A stretch of DNA of 64,000 bases from Helicostylum pulchrum (lineage: Eukaryota; Mucoromycota; Mucoromycetes; Mucorales; Mucoraceae). Where the stretch lies: the NCBI GenBank assembly GCA_025677825.1, contig JAIXMO010000018.1, positions 1 to 64,000 on the forward strand. The letters run 5' to 3'. Below the pieces are notes generated by a model that saw only the letters and a list, made by a program, of their open reading frames with translations, ran no database searches and was not told the DNA's origin. The position numbers and the translations under genes are program-made. Each line of letters starts with the position of its first letter. Position 1 is the stretch's first letter. Of the stretch, positions 35,401-47,443 are shown in pieces.

Positions 35401-37567
35401 GCTTAACGTTTTGTGGAGGCTCGTACGAAGAATGTACGGCTCTTTCAGTCTGTTGAGGCTGTTCGTCCGCTTGTTGTTGAGGCTGATACATGGAGGAGTA
35501 ACTTGCATCTTGCGCTGCTGCTTGAGGCTCATAGGAAGAATGACCAACGGCTTGTTGGTTAGGTAGATAGCCAGAATAGTCAACTGCTTGATCAGTTTGT
35601 TGTTGTTGTTGTTGAGGATAATTAGAATAGTCAAATGCTTGATCAGCTTGCTGTTGTTGTTGGGGTTGGTAGCCGGAATGATCAACTGCTTGTTCAGTTT
35701 GTTGTTGTTGGTTAGGTAGATAGCCAGTGTAATTAACTGTTTGTTCAGTTTGTTGTTGAGGTTCATAAGAAGAGTTTAACGCTTGATCATGTTGAAGTTC
35801 ATAAGAGGGATAGTCAACTGCTTGATCATGTTGAGGTTCATACAAATTATAGTCAATAGTTTGCTCAGATTGTTGTTGAGGCTCATATGAAAAAGCTTCT
35901 TGCGATTCAGTTTGGTCTTGTTTATATCCAGCGCCCTTGATATCATTTGCAGGTACTTGTTGCTCAGGTTCAGCAAGAACAGCAGCAGTATTCTCCAACT
36001 TGGTCAAGGAAGTTTCTTTTACTTCATCATATTGATTAGGATTGTTATAAACAGGATCCTTTTTCTCCTTGCTAGCATCAAGGCTGGAGCCAGATATAAG
36101 AAGATCCAATTCATCACTTGCTTGTTGATCACAATCGTCCTTCTTGGATCCACCACCAAATATCAAATCATCTAAATCATCTAAATCCACTTTCTCTTGC
36201 TTATCCTCTCCTGCATCATATGACTCCATATGTTCAGAAATTTCAGAAGGAACAGCTGCCTCTTCTTGTTGTTCTTGAGGAGGATTGCTAACGGATCGTT
36301 TAGGTGGTGCTGCATTCTTTGGTGGAGGCGGAAGTGTATCTTGCTTAGCAGCAGGAGGAGGATTAGATAAAACAGACTTGTTCTTGGGAGGTCCCATAGG
36401 AGGAGCATCAAAACTACCTGTAGAAACCTGTTGTTGTTGTTGTAAATCCTCTGCAAAGAAATCCGATTGAGAATAATCTTGATTAACAGCAGTAAACCCA
36501 TTATCACCTGTAGGTGCATACTGCATATCCGTAGCCTCATACCCTTGATAATTATAATCTTGCGGCTGACTACTACCAGTAGTATCAGCAGTAGGAGCAT
36601 AATTTTGTTGTTGTTGGTAATGCTGAGTATCAATTGTTTGTTCGGATTGAATTTGAGCAGGAACTTCTGCTACTGCATTGTTGACAGGAGTATACGATTG
36701 AGGATTATAATAGTCTTGACCGCTCATTTGTTCGGTGACAGGAGCGTAAGCGTTTGGATCATAACTAGTTTGATCGTAACTTTGTTCAGTAGTAGTAACC
36801 CCAGCATCATACGAAGCAACAGCGGTAGCGGCAGTAGTAGGTTCAGTTGAAACAGCGGCGTAAGTAGCAGGATCATAACCTTGTTGAGCATAGTATTCCG
36901 CATACTGAGGATCATATTGATAATCGTAAGTTTGTTCCTGCCCATCATACGTATATTGACTCATATCATACTCTTGGTTCGTATTAGGATCATAATAATG
37001 AACTTGACCTTGCTCATCGTAATAATAATGTGTATTAGGATCGAATTGAATCCATTGATTAGGATCATATTCTACTTGTTGCTGATCGTAATTACCGGTT
37101 TCGGTTGTGGTTGTATTATTCTGTTCCGGTTGTTGTTGAGAGTAATCATAGTTTGAATAGGTATTAGGATCAAATGCTTGAGTAAGAGAAGCGGCTTGTT
37201 GATTAGCAACACCTGCACTAACATCTTGGTGTGCTGCAGTTCCCTCAAAGAAAGATTCCGAATTGGCTTGAACTGGTTGTTGCTCAAAGAAAGATGCCGC
37301 CGACGCGTTGGATGTCAAAGGAGGAGGAGCGGGCTGAGAGAAAAAGAGTTCATTTTTATTACCGTTATCTGTAGTAGAAGAACTACCACCGAATAAACCA
37401 GAAGCATCTGCTAAAGTTTTGTTTTCGTTGTCTGCTTTCTTTGTGTCAAGCTCTTTAGGTACTTCAGATGTACTAGTAGACTGTTGAAGCATTTGACTGA
37501 ACGGGTCATCTCCAGCCGAATCCCCGAATAAGATGGAAGGATTAGGTTCTTCTTTATGAGAAGTCAT
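32470..37567 (-). CDS. SEC16: COPII coat assembly protein Sec16
   Basis: Six exons (37567-34692, 34627-34067, 33985-33692, 33633-33545, 33479-32848, 32790-32470) give 1590 residues. The first 800 residues are Gln/Tyr/Pro-rich and disordered, with tandem units of the type [11 protein letters not shown] zinc-ribbon-like CPDPAC...CCECG lies near residue 840. The conserved central domain (alpha-solenoid, about 870-1270) includes [20 protein letters not shown]. The C-terminal region has [20 protein letters not shown] near residue 1465 and ends RARYVDVLN. Sec16 scaffolds COPII assembly at ER exit sites by binding Sec13 and other coat proteins. All exon phases agree. Confidence 0.93.
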
Positions 37568-38057
37568 TATTTTCTAAGCAAAGTATAACGTTAGCTTTAA
37601 GTCTTATTTTTGTAAAAAAAAAAAAAAAAAAAAGGGATGAAAGTCTTTACAATGGTTTTTATGGAACCCAATATCAATTTCTTTGTGTTTCTAAATTCGA
37701 AATTTTAAAGCCGTTTTATTTGCACATCCTCAGATTTGCTCGCATCTCAGCGACTGTTTATTTTAAATTACGCTTTCAATTTGTTTGTTCACATGCGAAG
37801 AGACGCGTCCAACTGGGATCGCATAAAGAAATATACGAGTAATGATCAAGTTAATATGGCGACTATGTTGCCAAATACCTAATATAAGCAAGTTTTTTTT
37901 TTTTTTTTTAGAAAAAAAAATACCAGCTATAATATTGAAAGTAAAAGTGTTCCATGTTAAATTAGAAATATATGTATATGTATGTGTATCAATAAACATT
38001 GTGGATCGCATTCATTGGATAATATTTAACCTTTTTTTTTTTTTTTCATTTATTAAA
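37568..38057. other. Spacer between SEC16 and the formin gene
   Basis: Holds the SEC16 upstream region, with an A-run at about 37615-37633, and the formin 3' flank. No further gene seen. Confidence 0.5.
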
Positions 38058-41000
38058 TTATAAGGGACCAGGTAGTTCACCTTTATCTGCTAAAGAAGCA
38101 AGCTTCTTCATTTTTTCCGAACTAGTAAATCTTCTGGACCCACTTCTAGCTCTAGGTAGCGGTGGAGCGTCTTCTTCACTTTGAATATGTCTTAATAAAT
38201 CTTCCGCCTTTACCACCATCGACTCTGCTCTTGTCTTTCTTCTTTCCCGTACAGACAACCTACGACTCTTTCTTTGAGAAGAAGTAGCTGCCATTTCCCC
38301 TGATCGAAGTTTTTCTAATAGGTTATCCATAATATCTTTATCATCTTGATTTTCAGAAGATCCTATTAAAACAATTTTAGTTTATGTAACCTTTTTTCTT
38401 CTTCAAGCGCGTTATTGTCTTACCATCACCCATATCCAAACGAGCCTTGAGACGTGCTTTACGTTGTTCTTGGAATTCCTTTGCCTTTTCTGCTTGCTGT
38501 GCCTTTTTCTTGTGTGTTTCAATATCGGATTTCGCTTTAGTCCAACTCGAATTAAATGTTTGGAAAATACCAAAGAATTCATCGGGCTTCATATCCCCTG
38601 GATCTTCACCAAAGTATGACACCACGTCTTTATAAGCTACGTCCATCGAGGTATATCTCACCTCAAGTTGATCGAATCTCTCAATAGCACGGTCACGGAA
38701 ATTGTACATAACACTAGCATAATTATCATCTTGTTCTGCTTCGTAATCGGATCCATAGTGATAATCAAGTTCATGAATTAATGTTTGAAGTCCTACACGA
38801 AGTTCATTGTAGTCCTTGATAAGATCTTGAATAGTCACTGTAGTAATTCCAAAAACAATAAAAGTTATTAATACATGTTTGGTTATAACAATCTGTATAA
38901 TTTTTTTGTTTTGTTCTACCTCTGCAAGCTTCTCTACAAACCTCCAAATCATTTACCAAACGATCGCTAATAGCAGGGAACTTTTCTTCTACCATGGTAC
39001 ATAAAAAGTGTAACAATGTTGTATCATTGCTTGAAGCACGTGTATCTACTAATTTATTGATACTACTGACACGAATACCAAACGCACCACCTTGAAAGTT
39101 TGTACCGTTCAAGAAGTTACCTACCATTAAAATAATCTGAAAAAAAAAACTGTTTAAGCATTACACGCACTATACACTCTCCTTGAATAAAAAATTTACT
39201 TTACATTAAGAAGGTCTTTGAAAGCCTCTGAATCTTTTATACTGGTAGAAGCGTCCATAACATTCGTCATATTTCTTCCCAATTGAGTAATACGTTCATG
39301 GAACGTAGTGACAAACAACATGTTACTGATACGTTCTTTGAATCGATCAATGGACATGATCTCGGCACAAAACTGGTCTGGTTTCGAAAGACTTTGCAGG
39401 TCTTCTTCAGGCGCAGTCTTCATAAACACAGATAATTTACCCAGTTCATCATGCGACGGTGCATTCGCCAACAAGTTTCTTAACAGTACTTCAGTACAAA
39501 ACTTTTCATCCACTGCCAACAATTTCTTTTTAAAATCATTGAATGAAATACTCTTACATTTAGCAAGAACAGCAATACCTTTTTTTTAAAAAAAACCTCC
39601 TGATTAATATTTTTCTTTTCTTTTTCTTTGTTGTTTTTTACTTACTAATATTATACGCCTTTCTAGAATCAATAATTGAAATCTCCGGCCTCTTTTCCTT
39701 CTTTGCAAGTTTCTTACTCGCAACAACCTTTTGCGCAAACACTTCTTCCATACGGTTAAAAATACCTTCTACATCTAATAATTCTTCAAGTGCCTCGTCT
39801 TTATCTGCTGACGCCGCTGTTTTCCAAATGGTAGAACTGATATGGTTTGCGTTTAATTTTTGCCATTGTAATTGTCGCGTCTTGACCGCAGGTAAATGTT
39901 TTAATTGCTTGCGAAGAGAAGTGACGTTGATAGTTGGTCCTGCAGGAGCGAAGGGAGGTGGAGGAGGCGGTGGCGGCATACCAGGATATGACGATCCTGG
40001 AGGTGGAGGTGGAGGAGGAGGTGGTGGTGGTGGTGAGGCACCTGAAGTTGTTTGGTATCTAGAACCTGGTGGAGGTGGAGGAGGAGGTGGAGGAGGAGGA
40101 GGAGAGGGCGATGCACTTCCATTAGGAGAATAATTCGCCATACCAGATACAGGAGGCATTGGTGGAGGTGGAGGTGGAGGAGGTGGTGGAATTGCAGCGG
40201 ACGAGACAGAGCTGTTCGATGGAATGGGTATTGGCTGCTCTTGACCTCTTTTGGGTACTTCTTCTTCTTCATTGATAGAATTAATCATTGAAGAGAGTAT
40301 ATCATTATCGGTGATAGACGCGCTTCTATTTCCTTTCTTATTACTACTAGAATTGGAGCTTCTAGATGGCTTTGGTGTATAAATATCCATATCCAACGAA
40401 TCTTTTCTTCTGATTAAGGATTCATCAGACGTATTGGTCTGTTCCAGTGGTATAGCTTCAGCGTGAACATGTCTGCGGCGATTATTCGAGCGTCGTACAG
40501 CCGAGCCCATCAACGGCATGGTCCCTGGAAGCACAAAATCATTCAAACCACTACTTGATCCAAATTGTCGCGCAAGTTGTGATTTAAATTCTTCTGTTAA
40601 TCCAAGCGATATAGATTTATATTTATTTTGACTATCTATTTCCGCATTTGAAAGGATAGTAGATGGAGTGATTTCCTTGGTATCTGTTTTTCGACTTTCC
40701 AATGAATCTTGTGCGCGGATTCTTCCAAAAGCAGTTCTAAGTTCCTTCCTTGATATGATTACGTCTCCCTCTAATTTAGAATCGTCGTCTCCTACTAATT
40801 TATAAAACTCGTCCAACTGTCTTTCGGCCTTTTCTAAACTAGCTTCGTAATCGCCCTGTAAATCTCGTAATTTTCGCTGTAACGTTGAAATGGTATGTCG
40901 AGACATTCGTAATAGATCTTCAAGTGATACGGTTTTTTCCTTTAATTGGACTATCTCTAACGCATCTGTGTTTATAAAAAGAGGGAGGTTAATTTAGAGC

Positions 41001-42665
41001 AAAAGATAAATATATAAAAAACACACAACTTGCCTCCTTGGTGAGATAGTTGTTGGCGTAATAAATCTCGCTCCCGTTCCAAATCATCATGACTAAGTTG
41101 CAAATCTTTAATATCTTCCAAAGTAGTTTTCAGTTGATCTTGATCAGCAAATTTGTTAATTAAATGTTGTACAGTGGTGGTATAATCTGCAGAAAAATCG
41201 TCGGCTAAACCTTTATGATCCAAAACGACTTGGGCGACCAAATTATCAATGATTTGAAAGTACCTTGATTTTAACCCAGTTTCTTCATTGTTGACCAGCA
41301 ACAAATGTTGTAGACAGCTTAAAAAGAAATCGTAGCCTCGTGTACCTTCAACACTTGATAAAATACATTCGAATACATCGCGTGGATCGTTTTGGTCACT
41401 CAATACATGTTCGTGGTACATTTCCATAATTTCATCTTGATCACTTTCTGCTAACGCTTTGAACTCTCTTACTTGACGGTCAACATGTTCGTCACATAGT
41501 TCGTTCATTTTTTCCATTATTCTTTCTAATCCTGACGCGTTCATTTGATTTCGCAAGTGAATTCTTATTTCGGGGTCTTCAACCACATTGATAATCGCGT
41601 TAGCTAAAATCATGTTGTACAACTATAAACTATTTAGCATTCGATTTAACATGTGAATGACAAAAAAAAAAAACTTACAGCATATTCAGTCAATTGATTG
41701 TCTGGTGAGCCATATGCAGCCATTCGTTTAAAATCATCACTTGCGCCAACCATACTACCCATTCTACCTCTACCACCTAACGTAGTTTCAAGTTCATATA
41801 ACCAAGCATCAAATCTACCTAAACCTCTTTGTTTATCACGTAAATTATCCATTGCTTTCAAAACTAAATCTTGACCAATTGGTACCTCATAGTAGCACAT
41901 AAACACTAATACTTCGCACACAAGTCTACGAGAATTGATGGATGGAGAAATAATGCATTGTACAATTTGTTCAACGCATTGTGGATGTTTTAAGGCTTCT
42001 CGTGCACCCACCTAAAAGGTACAAATTCCCATAATTAGTTGATTTTTCCAATAGATTCTGTGTAATGTCCACTTACTCTATTATTTAATAGTGCCTTGAA
42101 ACATTTTAAAAGATCTGCTTCTACGGACAAGTTCAATTCTTGTCTTGATACCGATATTATTAATCTTTAACTAACGAATTCAATTTTTTTTTAAAAATTG
42201 TTACTTACTTGTGCTTATTTTTATTGAATGCTTTTAATAAACCAGTAATGACTTGTAATCCTTCCATATCAATAAATTGTCGTACCCAACTATTACACAA
42301 AAAAAAAAAAAAAAAATTAATAAAAAAAAGATCATACTTACTGTACAAACACACGAATGCTTACCTTAAGGGCATAGTTCTTAAACCAACCGCAAGATGA
42401 GAAACAACTTTTATATTGAGACCCTTTGACATATCTGATAACTTTTTAACGTAATATTCTGGTCCTTTACTTTCAGTTTGATGATGATCCATTTTTTTAT
42501 CGGAGCCACCTCTTCTGGAAGGTGTAGTGACCACATTATTGTCGAATTGAATATCCTGACCTACCATCAACCTCTTTTTATCCATTGGAAACGAAGACAT
42601 TTTTAAACGATCATTGTTATTATGGATGCCTCTTCTTGTCTATAATTTGTTTGTTGTATAAATAA

Positions 42666-42710
<45 letters not shown>

Positions 42711-43067
42711 ATTGACAACACTTTACCAACATTTTTTCAAAAAATTCTTCTACTTCCGCTTCAGTCATTGTTTCTACATTAGTGAATTCACCATCAGTAC
42801 TTGGTATAGAAGAAGATTGAGAGCTTCTTATGGACGAGCCTTCTACTAAACGACCTACCCCTGGACTGGGTTTATAAAAATGATACTCTCAAAATATATA
42901 TTTTATAACTTATAGAACATACCTGATGCAAAACAGTCATCAGTCGGATGAAGAACAGGGCTTTTAGGTGAATGAGGTATTGTTGTAAAAGGTGGCGTAA
43001 TTGAAGTTGTCACAATTGGTTCATTCTTTTTCTTTCCCTTTGACTTGCCTCGGTTAAAGAGGTCCAT
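38058..43067 (-). CDS. Diaphanous-related formin (Bni1-like)
   Basis: Twelve exons (43067-42923, 42860-42727, 42639-42365, 42289-42209, 42164-42077, 42011-41679, 41622-41034, 40965-39646, 39578-39205, 39136-38920, 38837-38424, 38362-38058) join in phase to 1424 residues. Order: GTPase-binding and FH3 region (WVRQFIDMEGLQVITGLL, NRVGAREALKHPQCVEQIVQ), coiled coil, FH1 with polyproline runs (about 800-885), FH2 (LRKQLKHLPAVKTRQLQWQK, then GNFLNGTNFQGGAFGIRVSS) and a C-terminal DAD (MDNLLEKLRSGE, about 1335). It nucleates and elongates linear actin filaments, released from autoinhibition by Rho GTPases. Intron 7 uses a GC donor. Intron 2 contains a 36-base homopolymer. Confidence 0.93.
42671..42706. 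repeat. A36 homopolymer inside formin intron 2
   Basis: 36 uninterrupted A on the plus strand, hence poly(U) in the formin pre-mRNA. It lies near the 5' end of the intron, not at the acceptor. Confidence 0.9.
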
Positions 43068-43273
43068 TTTATATTTATTAATTATATTATTTTTTTAAAA
43101 AAAACGAGATGGAAAAGAAAGAGAGGAAAAGAAATAAATTTAAAGGAGTTGGTACACACACATATAATATATATATATACGAGCACGCAAACGCTGACAA
43201 AAAAGAAATACACACATTTTTATATACACGCAGTCATTAAATAGTTCCGCTTGTAATTTAAAACTTCTTTTTA

Positions 43274-44054
43274 TTACTTTTGTTGCTCTTGCATTTTGTC
43301 TTGCATAACGTTAACAATGGCTATTATTTTAAATATAAAATTATCAGTAAAAATCCATTCAAATTGTAAAATGTTCAATTACCTCTTAATGTACTTTGTT
43401 TATCAGTAATTGTCTTTTCAAGTGTACCGAGGTTCTTTTTAACATATCCAACTTTATCGTTATAAAATTTGGAAGCATCTCCGACAGACTAAATTGCAAT
43501 TATTAGTTACCATATTTATATATCGACACATCTTTATTTTTACCTTTTCAACGTAATAACCGGTACCGACATCCACAATCACTTTGCTCACGTTACTTAA
43601 TTTACCTGGAACATAGAGGTAAAATCAAAGGTTAAGGATAAAATATAAAATAAAGGGGGTCAATATTAGCTTTTTCATATTTGTTAAAAAAAAGGATATA
43701 GATGAAGTAAGAGGTACGAGAATGGTCTTGTCTAATAAAATAAAAACGCGACATTGTCTATTAATAAAAAAAAAACTTTCATCTTGTTATATATGTTTTT
43801 TTTTTACCGTCAGCCTTTTCGACCTTTAATGCATCAACACTTTCTGCACAATCGGTGAATCGTCCTTGAACATTCTTGAGTTTGCTGTAAGATTGAGTCA
43901 AATGGTTTAATTCCTACTCGAAAAATAATGTTAGATTGCACGTTTAAAATCATCATCAGATAAACAGTACTTCTTCTAATTGACCCTTGACTTGTTGAAG
44001 AGCATTCATATCGAGATCAGCAATATTGACCTGTTGTTGTTGTTGTTGTGCCAT
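43274..44054 (-). CDS. GIM5: Prefoldin subunit 5
   Basis: Five exons (44054-43971, 43913-43808, 43605-43544, 43488-43383, 43320-43274) give 134 residues. The sequence starts with a polyglutamine patch, then VNIADLDMNALQQVKGQLEE, which begins the first coiled-coil helix. The middle hairpin contains VDVGTGYYVEKS (the family reads VD.GTGY.VE), and the second long helix follows. Prefoldin is a hexameric chaperone that hands actin and tubulin to the TRiC/CCT chaperonin; subunit 5 is an alpha-type subunit. Length is near normal (about 150). The stop lies about 200 bases from the formin start, in tandem. Confidence 0.88.
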
Positions 44055-44511
44055 GGTATGATATATTTGATCTATAGTAAGAGGGGAAAACAAGAGAAAG
44101 TATAAAAACACCACTATGATTTTTTTTTTCTTTTTGTTATTTTTTTTTTTGGAGTCAGAAATTTAGACTTTTTTACCATGGTGACGACTAGCCTCTTTGA
44201 CAGATTGGTGTTTCCAAGGCAACCATACATATCATTGGCATTGTAACTAGGTCTCTATTGCGATTGCATATATTATTTTTATTTTTGACAGGAAATAAGG
44301 GTCAAATGACAATTTACCGAAATTGAAAATGATCCAAAAAATTGACACATTTTTTTTTTTTTTTAAAGAAGTATAATATGTATATTTTATAAATAACGGG
44401 TGTTTTTTTTTCTTTCTTTTTTTTATAACAAACATAATAAAAACATTGAATATTTGTTCAACGTGATATATAATTTTCTTTTTATGGTTGATAAGTGTAA
44501 TAAGAAACTGT
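44055..44511. other. Spacer between the prefoldin and Cox5 genes
   Basis: AT-rich, with long T-runs (44122-44153 region and 44351-44364). No gene or RNA seen. Confidence 0.5.
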
Positions 44512-45180
44512 TTATTTGCTGACAACATAACCAGTTCCCTTGTATCCTTCTGAGGAAATACCGGAGATAGGGTTGGAGTTTTGGCTCTTGAGGTACTCGT
44601 TGGTAGCTTCCTCCCATTCCTTGGAGACGGTATGAGGCTTCTCTTGACCTATGAATTTATCAAAAAATTTAGTCAATAAATTCCCTTTTTTTTAATTTCT
44701 TACAACCCCCCACAATGTAAAATAACCGCCGTCACCCCCCGACAAATAATAATAATAATAATACTTTACCACCAAGACGGATAGCATAGAAGAGAGCACC
44801 AGAGGCAGCAAGGACACCAATAACACCAGTAATGACCTTCATACCATGACCAGGCTTGGTCAAAGGTTCACGAGGACCGTGAGCACCGAAGGCAATATAA
44901 TCTTTTAAAAAAAAAATTCGATTAGATGATTCAAATTTACAGGCAAAGTCATTCGTATGCTATATATCTTACAGGCAGCCTTCTTCTCATCGAGAGAGAG
45001 AGCCTTCCAGTCACCCTTTTGGGCTTCCTCAAGTTGCTTAGCAATGGTGTTTTGTTCAGCGGTGGAAAGGGTCTTCCAACGAGATTCAATGTTTTGAACG
45101 GCAACATTGGAAGAAGCGTTACGACGTTGAATGACACGAGCGGCGCCAACACGGGTACGGGTAGCAACAGTACGGAGCAT
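44512..45180 (-). CDS. COX5: Cytochrome c oxidase subunit IV (yeast Cox5 type)
   Basis: Three exons (45180-44973, 44901-44770, 44648-44512) give 158 residues. A basic, Arg-rich presequence (MLRTVATRTRVGAARVIQRR) is followed by the matrix domain (ESRWKTLSTAEQN, then LSLDEKKAAYYIAFGAHGPR, whose YY-AFG-GPR pattern is the family hallmark). One transmembrane helix (ITGVIGVLAASGALFYAI) comes next, then KEWEEATNEYLKSQNSNP. It is a nuclear-encoded subunit of respiratory complex IV in the inner mitochondrial membrane. Codon use shows a strong preference for C-ending codons compared with neighbours, as expected of a highly expressed gene. Confidence 0.92.
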
Positions 45181-47290
45181 GTTTAATAAAAGTTTTTTTT
45201 TAATAAAAGAGAGGGGAGGAAAGAAAAACGAACAAGCGGTGTTTTTCTTGTAGTTATTTTTTTTTTCGATCTTTTTTTTTTTTTCCATTCCCTATTACCC
45301 CCCGCCCAACTTTTTAAAAATTATCAACCCATTGAGTGAGAGAGAGACGTCATTAGTATTTTTTAGTACTCCGCACATAAGTATGGCAATGTACTTCTTA
45401 AAACTTTGCATTTATGTCTTAATTACTTTGATAGCGTCAGCCTCTTAAAGTAGAATATTACGTGTAAAACTATTTCTATTGTATTTGAATCAACTGCGAT
45501 GCTTGAGAGCACGTATTCTATGTTTAAAATAATCGAGTTTTTTTTTGTATACTTATGGTAGTCGTACGATAACGTCAAATATATAAACTTAGTACCACAA
45601 TCTAAACGCACTCTATACATACTATCTACTCCCTACATTAAGAGTAGTTAGAAATTAGTTTAAATCAATTTTTATATAAACGAGTGCTAGATAAAATAGT
45701 AGTTACGTATAATTTTGCTATTCCGGCTCTCGTATTTATGCGTGTTCCCAAATACTCGGTCATGAATTTCTCAATATCTTCAGAAGAAAAAAGATAGATA
45801 CAATCTAAAGAGCTATTAATTAAATTCTTTTATAATAGTTTTGGACGTATGCAGAAAACTCCTCTTTTTCTAACCAAGAGGAATCGTTAAGAGAAATACA
45901 TATGGCGGGAATTTTGAGGAGAAATATTGATAACTACACAGTCAATTTAAAAAAATGTGACATATCTATTATTTTCACTTACGTTTCACGGATGGCCATT
46001 ACTCTAAGAAGAACCATATCGGTTTGTATAAACATAAAATAAAATAAAAACAGAAGCACGAAAAAAAAACATAAAAAAAAGTAACTTAATGACTGAAGAA
46101 AAAGGAAAAAGACTTGTTTTAAAAAAAATCGAATAAATAGACGATAAAATGCGGGCCCCTCTTCTATTTTAAGGATTCAGTGAAAAAAATTGAGGAGCGC
46201 AGAAAACTACAATGTTTGGGGTATTAATTGACTGCAGTATCTTCTTATTTAAGCTTTTGTTTCGCCATTAATAGAAATATCTTTAATTATAAGTAATCTC
46301 GAGCTTTTTATCTACCGCTAAACATATCACTTTTTTTTTCGTAGTATCTTTTTATTTCTCAGAAAATAGTGAAAGAAGAATAGAAAGTAGAAAAATAAAA
46401 GACGTACGGATCAAAAAAACGCCGAGCATGTAGTTATTACTTTTTGAGATACGATAAAAAGTAAAAAGTTGCCTCTCTAGAAAAATATATATACATACCA
46501 TCTGTGAACAATCCGTATTCAAATAACTGATTATTTGTTTTGAAAGTCAATTAAAAGAAAAGAAAAAAAGGTGACCCAGTAATAGCTCATGCACCATATT
46601 TAGGATTACATACTGCAAGCCATTTTTAATGGCGCCATAATACGATAATAAATAAATTTATTTTTTCAAGCTCATGACATTTATTCAAGATCGACGAGTA
46701 CTTTTCGCTACTATGAAGGATCTGATTAGTAGCTTTTTCTAAACATACACTGTGTAACATAGGCGGATCAATAAGGGGTTTTTTTTTTGTTTTCAATTAA
46801 AGTCTCTTGTGGTCACCAAACAACTTTTTTTTAAAAAAAAGATATAAGGCTCCCATTGGTCTAGTGTGCCACTATTTGGAACCTGATTTTCAGTATTTCT
46901 AAATCAATAAGGCAATTTTAAATGTATATTAACGTGTTCGCTATACAGCTAACATATCAGCATGATCTATATATCCGTTAAAATAATATTGCCTGTCATC
47001 TATACAAAATATTAAACGGGCTATTCGGTAGATACCATATCATGCGGATCTTTAACTTTGATTACAACAATGCTTTCCATCCATCTCTTGTAACAAAAAA
47101 AAACATTGTTTTTTTTTAATAAAATAACAATAGTTTTTGTTAGGTGCCATAATAGATCAACTCGCGTTTTTTTAACATTTTTGGAAACTATTGTAACCAT
47201 CCCCTTTACATTATTATAAATATCAATAGTAAATGAAACAAATTTATGTATAGAGTATAAAAATGTTGGCATAAACTGTATTTTTTAAAC
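45181..47290. other. Gene-poor divergent region; weak exon-like fragments
   Basis: About 2.1 kb of AT-rich DNA between Cox5 (-) and FET4 (+). On the minus strand two short stretches look exon-like: about 45935-45845 (SLNDSSWLEKEEFSAYVQNY) and 45790-45665 (EDIEKFMTEYLGTRINTRAG). No start, donor or continuous frame links them, so no gene is called. A minus-strand frame at 47272-47021 has no recognisable content. Confidence 0.35.
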
Positions 47291-47398
47291 ATCAGATAAT
47301 TAAAATCGAGCCAGTTTTTTCTTGCTTATTTAAAGAGGAAATCAGATTGTTAATTTGAAAAAAAAAAAGTATATAAGTGGTTTGGTGTTATCAGATTA
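47291..47398 (+). promoter_or_regulatory. Cluster of GATA-type sites upstream of FET4
   Basis: ATCAGATAA at 47291-47299 matches the ATCWGATAA site known for fungal iron-responsive GATA repressors (SreA/Fep1 class). ATCAGAT recurs at 47341-47347 and at 47390-47396; the last, as TTATCAGAT, contains a GATAA core on the minus strand. Spacing is about 50 bases. The sites lie 48-153 bases before the start codon and flank the TATA element. Binding is inferred. Confidence 0.5.
47370..47377 (+). promoter_or_regulatory. TATA box of FET4
   Basis: TATATAAG, 74 bases upstream of the ATG at 47444, between the second and third ATCAGAT motifs. Confidence 0.5.
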
Positions 47399-47443
47399 TT
47401 TTAAAAATATTCAAAAAAAACTTTCTATATACTTCCAAAAATA

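Noticed and set aside
35231..37396. Several long frames antisense or shifted within the first SEC16 exon
   Set aside because: They are shadows of Gln/Tyr-rich repeats, giving Leu/Ile-rich or Arg-rich translations without meaning.
39828..40291. Gly-rich and Arg/Trp-rich frames opposite the formin FH1 region
   Set aside because: They are the complement of the polyproline-coding repeat, not genes.
47021..47272. 83-codon minus-strand frame upstream of FET4
   Set aside because: No recognisable content; it includes T-run-derived residues and overlaps the FET4 promoter side.
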